Part shown: positions 9,194 through 17,688 of the stretch, piece by piece
Position numbering within the stretch: position 1 is the stretch's first letter
Layout of the letters: each line of letters begins with the position of its first letter
Source of the DNA: Kluyvera cryocrescens NBRC 102467
GTDB lineage: Bacteria > Pseudomonadota > Gammaproteobacteria > Enterobacterales > Enterobacteriaceae
Length of the DNA: 64,000 nt
Assembly: GCF_001571285.1 (NCBI RefSeq)
Contig: NZ_BCTM01000023.1
Location: 31,192 to 95,191, forward strand
Direction of reading: 5' to 3'
Made by a program: the position numbers and the translations under genes
The notes under the pieces: model-generated
What the model saw: the letters and a program-made list of their open reading frames with translations, nothing else
What the model was told of the DNA's origin: nothing
Databases searched by the model: none

Positions 9194-9398
9194 CTTTAGC
9201 GCCCCGCCAAAATCGATCATGAAGATGACTCATGTTGTTATGAAATTAAGTCGCTTTCCCTCATCCGGTGGCTCTGGCATAAATTAACTCATCTTAACTT
9301 ATCAGCAACATGAACGCTGCTAAATGGCAACCCAGAGTTTTCTGGTGAGACCAGAAACAGGCACACTCTTCATGTCAGAACTCAGGATGCCAAGAGCG

Positions 9399-10379
9399 AT
9401 GAATAAAGAATTTACCTTTACGATTTCCAGCAGTATTTTCGACGAGAATTATAACCCTTCGGAAAATACGCGTATTACCACCAACTTCGCCAACCTGGCT
9501 CGGGGAGAAAACCGTCAGGAAAACTTACGCAATACGCTGGCGATGATTGATAACCGCTTTAATACGCTAGCGCATTGGGATAACCCGAAGAGCGATCGTT
9601 ATTCCGTCGAACTTGAAATTATTTCAGTGCAGATGAATATTGATGACCAGGCTGATACCTTCCCGGCCATTGAAATTCTGAAAACCAATATTATCGATAA
9701 TAAAACCCAGGAACGTTTTGACGGTATTGTGGGTAATAACTTCTCGTCTTACGTGCGGGATTATGATTTCAGCGTATTGCTGCTGGACCATAATAAGCAA
9801 CAGCCACAATTTAGCATCCCAGAAAACTTTGGTGATTTACACGGTAATATTTTCAAGCATTTCGTTAGCTCTGCGGAATACCGGAATAACTTTAACAAAG
9901 CCCCGGTTATCTGCCTGAGCGTGTCGAATAAGAACACCTATCAGCGGACCGGCAACCAGCACCCGGTATTAGGGATTGAATACCAGCAAAATGGCACCTC
10001 TTTGACGGAAACCTATTTCGGCAAGATGGGGCTAAAAGTACGCTATTTCATGCCGCAGAATAGCGTCGCGCCGCTGGCATTCTTCTTCACCGGTGATTTG
10101 CTCAGCGATTACACCCCCCTTGAGCTGATTGCGACCATCAGCACAATGGAGACATTCCAGAAGATTTATCGCCCTGAAATTTATAATGCTAACTCGGCCG
10201 CCGGGCTGTGTTACCAACCGAACCTGAATAACCAGGATCACTCTTTAACCAAGATTGTTTACGATCGCGAAGAGCGTAGCCAGTTAGCGATTGAGCAAGG
10301 GAAGTTCACAGAAGAGAACTTCATCAAACCATACAAGAACATTCTTGAGCAATGGTCTGCTAACTACGCTTTTAATTAA
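9399..10379 (+). CDS. mesX: DUF1852 protein, partner of core methionine synthase (MesX)
   Basis: A 326-residue protein of the DUF1852 family, counted from the ATG at 9399 (MNKEFTFTI), where family members as I remember them begin. Earlier in-frame starts at 9324, 9372 and 9387 cannot be excluded. Marked segments are FDENYNPS, TRITTNFANLARGE and RQENLRNTL near the N-terminus. It sits 23 bp before a core MetE-like synthase. DUF1852 proteins have been reported, as MesX, to be needed by the MesD family of methionine synthases in aerobic bacteria. The family assignment is from memory. The biochemical role of MesX is not settled by anything visible here. Confidence 0.82.
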   Translation: MNKEFTFTISSSIFDENYNPSENTRITTNFANLARGENRQENLRNTLAMIDNRFNTLAHWDNPKSDRYSVELEIISVQMNIDDQADTFPAIEILKTNIIDNKTQERFDGIVGNNFSSYVRDYDFSVLLLDHNKQQPQFSIPENFGDLHGNIFKHFVSSAEYRNNFNKAPVICLSVSNKNTYQRTGNQHPVLGIEYQQNGTSLTETYFGKMGLKVRYFMPQNSVAPLAFFFTGDLLSDYTPLELIATISTMETFQKIYRPEIYNANSAAGLCYQPNLNNQDHSLTKIVYDREERSQLAIEQGKFTEENFIKPYKNILEQWSANYAFN

Positions 10380-10402
10380 TTTGCCAGAGAAGGTCACCTA
10401 TT

Positions 10403-11434
10403 ATGAAAACATTGCTTCCGACGTCTACTGCAGGCAGCCTGCCGAAACCTTCATGGCTGGCACAGCCGGAGACGCTATGGTCCCCGTGGAAATTACAGAA
10501 CGAGGAATTAATCGAAGGCAAACAGGATGCGCTGCGCCTTTCCTTGGCTGAACAGCAACTGGCCGGCATTGATATCGTCAGCGACGGGGAGCAAACCCGC
10601 CAGCACTTCGTCACTACCTTTATTGAGCACTTAAATGGCGTCGATTTTGAAAAGCGCCAGACCGTGCGTATTCGTAACCGTTACGATGCCAGCGTCCCAA
10701 CGGTCGTCGGCGCCGTGGAGCGTCAAAAGCCGGTTTTTGTTGAAGACGCTAAATTCCTGCGCCAGCTCACCCAGCAGCCGATTAAGTGGGCGCTGCCGGG
10801 ACCAATGACCATGATCGACACGCTGTACGACAACCACTATAAAAGCCGCGAAAAGCTGGCCTGGGAATTTGCCAAAATCCTCAATCAGGAAGCGAAAGAG
10901 CTGGAAGCGGCAGGCGTCGATATTATCCAGTTTGATGAACCGGCCTTTAACGTCTTCTTTGATGAAGTGAATGACTGGGGCATCGCCACGTTAGAGCGTG
11001 CCATTGAAGGGCTGAAGTGTGAAACCGCAGTGCACATTTGCTACGGCTACGGTATCAAAGCCAATACCGACTGGAAAAAGACGCTGGGTTCGGAGTGGCG
11101 CCAGTACGAAGAGGCCTTCCCTAAACTGCAGCAATCGAACATCGATATCATCTCGCTGGAATGCCATAACTCTCGCGTGCCGATGGATCTGCTGGAGCTT
11201 ATCCGCGGTAAAAAAGTGATGGTTGGCGCGATTGACGTTGCCAGCAACACCGTTGAAACCGCAGAGGAAGTGGCTGATACGCTGCGTAAAGCGCTGCAGT
11301 TTGTCGATGCCGATAAGCTCTATCCGTCAACCAACTGCGGCATGGCTCCGCTGGCGCGTCAGGTTGCGCGCGGCAAACTGAATGCGTTAAGCGCAGGCGC
11401 TGAGATAATTCGCCGGGAAATTCTGGCGAAATAA
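10403..11434 (+). CDS. mesD: core (folate-independent) methionine synthase, MesD type
   Basis: A 343-residue protein equivalent to the C-terminal catalytic barrel of cobalamin-independent methionine synthase MetE, without the N-terminal folate-binding half. The zinc and homocysteine residues are in place: DIVSDGEQTR, FDEPAF, AVHICYGYG with its His and Cys, LECHNSR, and NCGMAPLA with the last ligand Cys near residue 313. It probably methylates homocysteine to methionine using a donor other than methyltetrahydrofolate. AAGGT precedes the ATG, and the gene follows mesX by 23 bp, so the two probably form an operon. A YxjG/YxjH-like name is the alternative annotation. Confidence 0.83.
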   Translation: MKTLLPTSTAGSLPKPSWLAQPETLWSPWKLQNEELIEGKQDALRLSLAEQQLAGIDIVSDGEQTRQHFVTTFIEHLNGVDFEKRQTVRIRNRYDASVPTVVGAVERQKPVFVEDAKFLRQLTQQPIKWALPGPMTMIDTLYDNHYKSREKLAWEFAKILNQEAKELEAAGVDIIQFDEPAFNVFFDEVNDWGIATLERAIEGLKCETAVHICYGYGIKANTDWKKTLGSEWRQYEEAFPKLQQSNIDIISLECHNSRVPMDLLELIRGKKVMVGAIDVASNTVETAEEVADTLRKALQFVDADKLYPSTNCGMAPLARQVARGKLNALSAGAEIIRREILAK

Positions 11435-11471
11435 CGCCGAATCTCGGCCGGATATTCTCAGGCTCCGCTTT

Positions 11472-11506
11472 CGATCTCAGGCGATCTCGATCATCGCCTG
11501 AGATCG
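11472..11506. terminator. 14-bp perfect hairpin between convergent genes
   Basis: CGATCTCAGGCGAT, a 7-base loop, then its exact complement, placed between mesD and the convergent exported-protein gene. There is no long T run directly after the stem. It probably ends transcription from both sides. Confidence 0.6.
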
Positions 11507-11523
11507 GTAAACGTCGTTTTCTG

Positions 11524-11943
11524 TTAGTCGATGGTTACGCCAACCACTTTGCGGCTATCCACATCCTGGTTCAGAAAAGCATGGAATCCGGCCTTCTGCC
11601 ACGTCACACCGTCTTTACCGACTCGCGTCCATCCCTGTTGGGTCATCACTTTAATTGCTTGAGCGAGATCCTTATCGCGAACCTGCGGCAATATTTTCGC
11701 CTGCACCGCTCGTGCGGCCTCCGGGTCCGCTTTCCCGTGGCGTTGGTTCGCTTGTGGCTGTGCGGCAGCCTGATTCTGCGCTTTTGACTTATGGATATCG
11801 CAGCCATTGCCGTCAGTTAGCTGCGTACAGCCCGAACGTTCAAGCTGGGCACGATAGGCTTCGCTGATAGCGTGCGCCGGGAGTGCGGTAAACCCCGCCA
11901 ACGCGGCGGCCGCAAGGATGGTCATCGCGATCGTTTTTTTCAT
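11524..11943 (-). CDS. small exported protein of unknown function
   Basis: A 139-residue protein with a clear Sec signal peptide (MKKTIAMTILAAAALAG..., cleavage expected after LPAHA at about residue 25). The mature part has two cysteines ten residues apart (CTQLTDGNGC) that could form a disulfide in the periplasm, a Gln/Ala-rich linker, and a C-terminal region of about 65 residues ending in SRKVVGVTID. I do not recognise the family. It is transcribed alone, convergent with mesD. Confidence 0.75.
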   Translation of the reverse strand: MKKTIAMTILAAAALAGFTALPAHAISEAYRAQLERSGCTQLTDGNGCDIHKSKAQNQAAAQPQANQRHGKADPEAARAVQAKILPQVRDKDLAQAIKVMTQQGWTRVGKDGVTWQKAGFHAFLNQDVDSRKVVGVTID

Positions 11944-11970
11944 TGTGGAACCCTGTCTTCATCTCGTTTG

Positions 11971-12006
11971 ACGTGGGGAGAAGCATCAAGCATAACTCCC
12001 CCACGT
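11971..12006. repeat. inverted repeat upstream of exported-protein gene
   Basis: ACGTGGGGAG and CTCCCCCACGT form an imperfect stem (one bulged C) around a 15-base spacer, 28 bp before the start of the gene at 11524-11943. It may be an operator or a leader hairpin. The rest of the 288 bp spacer up to 12231 shows nothing I can name. Confidence 0.4.
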
Positions 12007-12231
12007 AGCGTTTATTGCCACCGCATTATCCCTGACGGTTGACCTTGCCTGAACTGAGCGTCATTTCAGGCCCTGTAATATGGAGGATGCGGCATCGTTG
12101 ATACGTTGACGTCTATCAAGAATAGATGACACATTCCGCACGATTCAAATGAGGCAACGCTAAATCTGGTTATTCCTGCCTGGCAGAAATTGCGGTAACG
12201 TAGCTCACCGCTTTCATTTTGGCTCACCCGT

Positions 12232-12882
12232 ATGCCCACGACTGAAACATTCCTGACCTTCCTCGTCGCCTTAGCCCTGCTGGAAATCTCGCCAGGCCCC
12301 GACATGATGCTCACCATCGCGCGTGGCATTGGTCAGGGGCGACGGATCGCACTGCTGACCGTGCTAGGCAACGTCTTTATTGCAGGCACGATTCAGGTTT
12401 CGTTTCTGGTCTTCGGCCTGGTGGCCGCCGTCCATGCTTGGCCGCTGGCGCTGGATGTCCTCCGCTGGGTGGGTGCCGCCTACCTGATATGGCTCGGCAT
12501 CAAAATGCTCGCGACCTCAGGGGTCAACACCCGGATCGGCAAAACCGTCAAAATATCAGGCCGAAGAGCGGTTAAGGAAGGGGCGATTAACAGCCTGACT
12601 AACCCCAAGTCACTGCTGTTCATGTTCGCCTTTCTCCCACAGTTTGTAGACCCGGCCGCCGGCCCTATCTGGCTACAGCTGCTTATTCTTGGCAGCATTC
12701 AAAAACTGGCCGGCATCCTTTCACTAGGATCAGTCGCCCTCGCCTCAGGCACCTTCGGCAACTGGCTTAGTCAGCATCCGGGCTTTTTAAAATGGCAGGA
12801 GCGATTCACCGGCGTGGTGATGATTGGGCTGGGCATTCGCATGCTGTTTAGCGGCGGTATGCCGCAAAACTCAGTGAAGTAA
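12232..12882 (+). CDS. LysE/RhtB family amino-acid exporter
   Basis: A 216-residue inner-membrane protein with about six helices and the family motif EISPGPDMMLTIARG near residue 20. The middle segment GAINSLTNPKSLLFMFAFLPQF is also typical. It probably exports an amino acid or derivative. It converges with yfiE, 22 bp away. No strong ribosome site is visible before the ATG. Confidence 0.87.
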   Translation: MPTTETFLTFLVALALLEISPGPDMMLTIARGIGQGRRIALLTVLGNVFIAGTIQVSFLVFGLVAAVHAWPLALDVLRWVGAAYLIWLGIKMLATSGVNTRIGKTVKISGRRAVKEGAINSLTNPKSLLFMFAFLPQFVDPAAGPIWLQLLILGSIQKLAGILSLGSVALASGTFGNWLSQHPGFLKWQERFTGVVMIGLGIRMLFSGGMPQNSVK

Positions 12883-12885
12883 AGG

Positions 12886-12901
12886 CCTGGCTGCGGCCAG
12901 G
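12886..12901. terminator. short hairpin between convergent LysE gene and yfiE
   Basis: CCTGGC-TGCG-GCCAGG fills the 22 bp gap between two converging genes. There is no T run, so termination strength is doubtful. Confidence 0.35.
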
Positions 12902-12904
12902 TAT

Positions 12905-13792
12905 TCAGGTTGCGCTTTCTCCCAAACATTCACGCATACAGTCGATAAAGATTTTCATCGCCGGGCTGACGGTTCTGTCGGCATGGTAGGCGCAAAGCGC
13001 GGTAATGGTCGGCGGATTGGAAGAAAAAGGCAGCGCGTTAAGTTCACCGGATTCAAGTTCCCGCATTACGCTGAAATAAGGCAGGAATGAAACCCCGAGA
13101 TTACTGGCCACGCATCGCTTAATGCTCTCAATGCTCCAAAGCTCAATGGTGTTCTCTAAGGTTATTTTTCGCTCACGCAGCGAGGATTCGAATATTTGCC
13201 GGAAGATGCACTGTGGCTCATTGATAATAAAGCTGACCGGAATATGCTGCTCTGCCCTGGTAAAATCAACATCTTCGAGCTGCGGAGAGGCAACCAGCAC
13301 TAACTCCTGCTGGCCAAAATATTCCATGTGAAGCGCATCGTCATGCCCTACCCGATAAAAAACGCCCAAATCAGTGTTATCGGCAAGCAGGGAATCCCGG
13401 ATGGAATAACAGTTTACTGACTGCAGAGACAACCGAACTTTTGGCGCTTTAATACGAAACAATCTCAGTACTTCCGGCATTTTATAAGCCAGTAGCGTCT
13501 CCCCGACCATTATCCGTAAGTCTCCCGCGATCTCTTCCTCACTGGCAGAGATCTCACGGATCCCTTCCAGCACGCGCGTTAACTCCCTCACTTTTGGCAG
13601 CAGCAGTTTTCCCGCCGGCGTCAGCACCATACGACGGCCGACTTTTTCGAATACCGGGTATGAGAGTTCTTGTTCCAGCTGTTGGATCTGGAAGGTGACG
13701 GTGGATTGCGTGCAGCACAGCTTGCGGGCAGCCTGCGCAAAAGACCCCTCTTCCACAATCGTTTTAAAGGTGATGAAACGCCGCAAATCCAT
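12905..13792 (-). CDS. yfiE: LysR family regulator YfiE
   Basis: A 295-residue LysR protein that closely resembles E. coli YfiE as I remember it (MDLRRFITFKTIVEEGSFAQ, QLEQELSYPVFEKVGRRM, SFIINEPQCIFRQIFESSLR). I chose the ATG at 13792, where GGAG sits seven bases upstream; an upstream in-frame start at 13816 is less likely. It is divergent from eamB, as in E. coli, and is the natural candidate to control it. The inducer is unknown; cysteine-related compounds are a guess from the exporter. Confidence 0.88.
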   Translation of the reverse strand: MDLRRFITFKTIVEEGSFAQAARKLCCTQSTVTFQIQQLEQELSYPVFEKVGRRMVLTPAGKLLLPKVRELTRVLEGIREISASEEEIAGDLRIMVGETLLAYKMPEVLRLFRIKAPKVRLSLQSVNCYSIRDSLLADNTDLGVFYRVGHDDALHMEYFGQQELVLVASPQLEDVDFTRAEQHIPVSFIINEPQCIFRQIFESSLRERKITLENTIELWSIESIKRCVASNLGVSFLPYFSVMRELESGELNALPFSSNPPTITALCAYHADRTVSPAMKIFIDCMRECLGESAT

Positions 13793-13845
13793 AAAGCCAC
13801 TCCGCATCAAACACATCGAAAAATTGAAAGTCAGATATCAAAAAC

Positions 13846-13861
13846 ATTCGCTTTTTTGAAT
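13846..13861. promoter_or_regulatory. LysR-type dyad in the yfiE-eamB spacer
   Basis: ATTC-N8-GAAT, containing a T-N11-A core, lies in the 112 bp between the divergent genes. It is a plausible YfiE site; this is inferred from position and shape. Confidence 0.45.
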
Positions 13862-13904
13862 ATATATCGCTGGCTAATATGCGCTGACAACAAGGAGAAT
13901 ACAA

Positions 13905-14492
13905 GTGACACCAACAATAATCAGTGGCTTTCTCACCTATACATTAATCACTGCGCTGACCCCTGGCCCTAACAATATTCTGGCGCTAAGTTCAGTGAAC
14001 CAACATGGTTTTCGCCGCAGTTTGCGCGTGCTGGCAGGAATGAGCGCTGGCTTTTTGGTGCTCATGCTCGTCTGTGGCATTTTCACCTATACGCTTATCA
14101 GCGTACTTCCGTCACTCACCAACTGGCTAGTATGGATTGGCGCGGCCTATATTTTGTGGCTAGCGTGGAAGATAGCCAATAGCTCACCGGCCGCTGATGA
14201 CAGCAGTGAAAGGCCTCTGAGTTTTTGGTTGAGCTTCTGGCTTCAATTTGCCAACGTGAAAATTATTCTGTACGGCATTACGGCGCTCTCCGCCTTCGTG
14301 CTGCCGTATACGCAGAATATTCTCTCCGTGACCGCAGTCAGTGTTCTGCTCGCCGTTATTGGCTGTCTGGGAAATCTGGTGTGGGCATTAGCCGGCCATC
14401 TGTTCCAGTCGATTTTTCGCCAATATGGTCGGCTGGTTAATCGGGTGCTGGCCCTGTTACTGATTTACTGTGCCGTCAGGATGTTTTTCTAA
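13905..14492 (+). CDS. eamB: cysteine/O-acetylserine exporter EamB
   Basis: A 195-residue LysE/RhtB family protein strongly similar to E. coli EamB (YfiK): MTPT...YTLITALTPGPNNILALSS at the N-terminus, RVLAGMSAGFL, FANVKIILYGITALSAFVLP and ALAGHLFQ.. near the C-terminus. EamB exports cysteine and O-acetylserine. The start is GTG with a strong AAGGAG seven bases upstream. It is divergent from yfiE and shares a bidirectional terminator with nuoN. Confidence 0.9.
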   Translation: MTPTIISGFLTYTLITALTPGPNNILALSSVNQHGFRRSLRVLAGMSAGFLVLMLVCGIFTYTLISVLPSLTNWLVWIGAAYILWLAWKIANSSPAADDSSERPLSFWLSFWLQFANVKIILYGITALSAFVLPYTQNILSVTAVSVLLAVIGCLGNLVWALAGHLFQSIFRQYGRLVNRVLALLLIYCAVRMFF

Positions 14493-14545
14493 TGACTGAT
14501 TCATAATATTAACCCGCCTATTCTCGTCAACCGACCCTTCGCCCA

Positions 14546-14580
14546 TAAAAAAACCGCCGAACAATCGGCGGTTTTTTCTT
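14546..14580. terminator. bidirectional terminator between eamB and nuoN
   Basis: CCGCCGA-ACAA-TCGGCGG, flanked by A's on the left and six T's on the right, so it works in both directions. It closes eamB and the whole nuo operon. Confidence 0.9.
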
Positions 14581-14593
14581 AGAGCCACATCGC

Positions 14594-16051
14594 TTACATC
14601 AGCGGCATCGCTTTTTGCACAATGCTAATCAGCGGCTGCGGATAGATACCCAGAACCAGCACCAGCAGCGCGGAAATCAGCACAACAATACCACCGGCGC
14701 TGTACTGCCAGTTGGTTGGGGCATCGCGGTTAGGTTTATCCGGAGCAGACAGGTACAGGCTCACGGCCACGCGCAGGTAGTAGTACAAACCAATCGCGGA
14801 GCCCACAACCACGGCACCGACCAGCCACCACAGATGCGCCTGAACACCGACTGCCAGCACGTAGAATTTACCGATAAAGCCCAGCGTCATCGGGATACCG
14901 GCCAGAGACAGCATCATCACGGTCATCACCGCGGCCAGAATCGGACGGTGCCAGAACAGGCCACGGTAAGCAAACAGCGATTCGGCATCCGGGCCACGGT
15001 ATGGACTGGACATCAGGCTCACCACGCCAAAGGCGCCGAGGCTGCTGAACAGATAACCGGCCAGGTAAACACCGACGGTTTCCATCGACATCTCACCGCT
15101 TTGCAGCGCAATCATCGCCACCAGCAGGTAGCCGAGGTGGGAGATAGACGAGTAGCCGAGCAGACGTTTGATATTCGTCTGGCTAAGCGCCATCAGGTTA
15201 CCGAAGATGATTGAGGCGAAGGCAATAATACCCAGCACCACGCGCACCGCTTCGCTGTCGCCCACTGGAGCGTAGAGGAACAAACGCATCACCACGGCGA
15301 AAATCGCAATCTTGCTGGCGGTGGCCAGGAAGGTTGAAACCGGCGCAGGCGCCCCCTGGTAAACATCCGGCGTCCACAGGTGGAAAGGCACCAGCGAGAG
15401 CTTGAAGCCCAGACCGACAATCATCATGCCGAGACCTGCCAGCAGCAGCGGTTCGTGCAGCATGTTGTCGCCAAGGCTCTTACCGAGCGCGACGAAAGAC
15501 AGGTTGCCGGACTGCGCATACAGCAGCGCCATACCAAACAGCAGGAAGGACGAAGCGGCGGCGGACAAAATGGTGTACTTGATGCTCGCTTCCAGTGAAC
15601 GTTTCTGGCGGAAGGCATAGCCCACAAGTCCAAACAGCGGCAGAGAAATCAGTTCAATACCGAGGAACAGCGCCGCCAGATGGTTGGCGTTAGCCAGCAG
15701 AATACCGCCGAGCGCAGCAATCAGCACCAGCAGGTAGAACTCTTCCCGGTTATCGGTATAACCCTCAAGCCACGGGTAAGCAAAGGTACAGGTAGCGAGA
15801 CTCGCCAGCAGTACCAGCCCGGTGTAGAACATGGCATAAGCGTCAACGCGCATCAGCGGCGTGACATCCATTGCGCCCGCCTGGCCAACAAACCAGAGCG
15901 AAACCAGCGCGGCGTTAAGCCCAATGACCGACAGCGTGGCATTGAGGAAGTGATTGCGTCGCCACGCAATGGAGAGCATCACAACCACCACCGTCAAGCC
16001 GACGATCAGCAGCGGTAACAGCGCGATCAGTTGTTGTGGAGTTATTGTCAT
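14594..16051 (-). CDS. nuoN: NADH-quinone oxidoreductase subunit N
   Basis: A 485-residue proton-pumping membrane subunit of complex I, one of three antiporter-like subunits, with fourteen predicted helices. The key charged residues are in the expected places: Glu133 (LGIELISLP) and Lys217 ([12 protein letters not shown]). It is the last gene of the nuo operon, 6 bp after nuoM, and is followed by a strong terminator. Confidence 0.97.
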   Translation of the reverse strand: MTITPQQLIALLPLLIVGLTVVVVMLSIAWRRNHFLNATLSVIGLNAALVSLWFVGQAGAMDVTPLMRVDAYAMFYTGLVLLASLATCTFAYPWLEGYTDNREEFYLLVLIAALGGILLANANHLAALFLGIELISLPLFGLVGYAFRQKRSLEASIKYTILSAAASSFLLFGMALLYAQSGNLSFVALGKSLGDNMLHEPLLLAGLGMMIVGLGFKLSLVPFHLWTPDVYQGAPAPVSTFLATASKIAIFAVVMRLFLYAPVGDSEAVRVVLGIIAFASIIFGNLMALSQTNIKRLLGYSSISHLGYLLVAMIALQSGEMSMETVGVYLAGYLFSSLGAFGVVSLMSSPYRGPDAESLFAYRGLFWHRPILAAVMTVMMLSLAGIPMTLGFIGKFYVLAVGVQAHLWWLVGAVVVGSAIGLYYYLRVAVSLYLSAPDKPNRDAPTNWQYSAGGIVVLISALLVLVLGIYPQPLISIVQKAMPLM

Positions 16052-16057
16052 GGCGAA

Positions 16058-17587
16058 TTACGGCCTTGTAGTTGGAACAGAATTAACAAACCACTGCTGG
16101 ATGTTACTCATCGCAGAATGTGACGTGTCCAGGATAGGCTGCGGGTAGAAGCCCAGCAGAACCAGAAGCACGACCAGCAACAGGACGATAAACAGCTCAC
16201 GCAGCGACATCCCTGGCAGTTCTTGTGCCGCAATTTCACTCTTCGCTTTACCGAAGTAAGCGCGGTGCAGCATTGCCAGCGAGTACACGGAGGCAAAGAC
16301 CAGACCGAAGGTTGAAATTACCGTAATCACCGGAACCACTTTGTAGCTGCCGAAGAGGATCATAAATTCGCCAACGAAGTTACCGGTCCCCGGCATCCCC
16401 AGCGTCGCCACGGCGAAGAACATGGACAGCGCAGGCAGCCATTTAATTTTGCTCCACAGACCGCCCATCTGACGCATATCGCGGGTGTGCAGACGCTCGT
16501 ACAGCTGACCGCACAGAATGAACAGACCCGCCGCCGACAGACCGTGAGCAATCATCTGAATCACCGCGCCCTGGTACGCCAATTGGCTGCCGGTGTAGAT
16601 AGCAATCAGCACGAAGCCCATGTGGGAAACGGAGGTGTAAGCAATCAGACGTTTAATATCGTACTGGGTGAACGCCATCCATGCGCCGTAGAAGATACCG
16701 ATAACGCCCAGCCACATCGCGATAGGTGCAAATTCAGCGGAAGCATTCGGGAACAGCGGCAGCGCAAAGCGCAGCAGACCGTAGGCCGCGGTTTTCAGCA
16801 AGATACCGGCGAGGTCAACAGAACCCGCGGTTGGTGCCTGGGAGTGTGCATCTGGCAGCCAGCCGTGCAGTGGAACCACCGGCATTTTCACCGCGAAGGC
16901 GATGAAGAAGCCCAGCATCAGCAGATATTCCACGCCGTGCGACATTGGCGTTTTCAGCAGCTCTTCGTAGTTGAAGGTCCATACGCCGGTTGCGCCGTGG
17001 TGAACAAACACCAGACCCAGAATGGCAATCAGCATCACCAGACCACTCGCCTGGGTATAGATGAAGAACTTGGTCGCCGCCGTGATACGCGTTTTACCGT
17101 CAGAGGCCTTATGCCCCCACAGCGCGATCAGGAAGTACATCGGTACCAGCATCATCTCCCAGAAGAAGAAGAACAGGAACATGTCGATGGCCAGGAACAC
17201 GCCGATAACGCCGCCCAGGATCCACATCAGGTTGAGGTGGAAGAAGCCCTGATATTTCTGGATTTCACGCCAGGAGCAGAGTACCGCCAGCACGCCCAAG
17301 AGCCCGGTCAGCACCACCATCAGCAGCGACAGGCCGTCGAGCGCCAGGTGCACGGTGATACCAAAGCGCGGGATCCACGGCAGAATAAACTCAGACTGCC
17401 ACTGCGGCAAGCCCGCGGATTGGGTCAGCGAATAGCCACCCTGCAACCACAGTTGCAGAGACAGCGCCAGCGTCAGTCCCATGGTGATCAGCGCAATCCA
17501 GCGCGGCATCTTCACGCCAAAGCGTTCAGTCTGCCAGCAGAGGAAACCGCCGATAAAGGGAATCAGTATTAGCCAGGGTAATAACAT
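16058..17587 (-). CDS. nuoM: NADH-quinone oxidoreductase subunit M
   Basis: A 509-residue antiporter-like membrane subunit of complex I. Glu144 (FFFWEMMLVPMY) and Lys234 (FAVKMPVVPLHGWLPDAH), needed for proton movement, are present. It lies 101 bp downstream of nuoL, the longest gap in the operon, which contains a hairpin (17663-17683). Confidence 0.97.
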   Translation of the reverse strand: MLLPWLILIPFIGGFLCWQTERFGVKMPRWIALITMGLTLALSLQLWLQGGYSLTQSAGLPQWQSEFILPWIPRFGITVHLALDGLSLLMVVLTGLLGVLAVLCSWREIQKYQGFFHLNLMWILGGVIGVFLAIDMFLFFFFWEMMLVPMYFLIALWGHKASDGKTRITAATKFFIYTQASGLVMLIAILGLVFVHHGATGVWTFNYEELLKTPMSHGVEYLLMLGFFIAFAVKMPVVPLHGWLPDAHSQAPTAGSVDLAGILLKTAAYGLLRFALPLFPNASAEFAPIAMWLGVIGIFYGAWMAFTQYDIKRLIAYTSVSHMGFVLIAIYTGSQLAYQGAVIQMIAHGLSAAGLFILCGQLYERLHTRDMRQMGGLWSKIKWLPALSMFFAVATLGMPGTGNFVGEFMILFGSYKVVPVITVISTFGLVFASVYSLAMLHRAYFGKAKSEIAAQELPGMSLRELFIVLLLVVLLVLLGFYPQPILDTSHSAMSNIQQWFVNSVPTTRP

Positions 17588-17662
17588 GGCAATTCATTTC
17601 CTTATTCATCTATCCGGTGGCAACGACGCCAGCCGGAACAGGAAAACAGCACGACATTTTCA

Positions 17663-17683
17663 TGGGGAGGAAAACCCTCCCCA
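17663..17683. other. hairpin in the nuoL-nuoM spacer
   Basis: TGGGGAGG-AAAAC-CCTCCCCA forms an 8-bp GC-rich stem 6 bases past the nuoL stop. There is no T run, so it is more likely an mRNA-stability or processing element than a terminator. Confidence 0.55.
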
Positions 17684-17688
17684 ACGAA

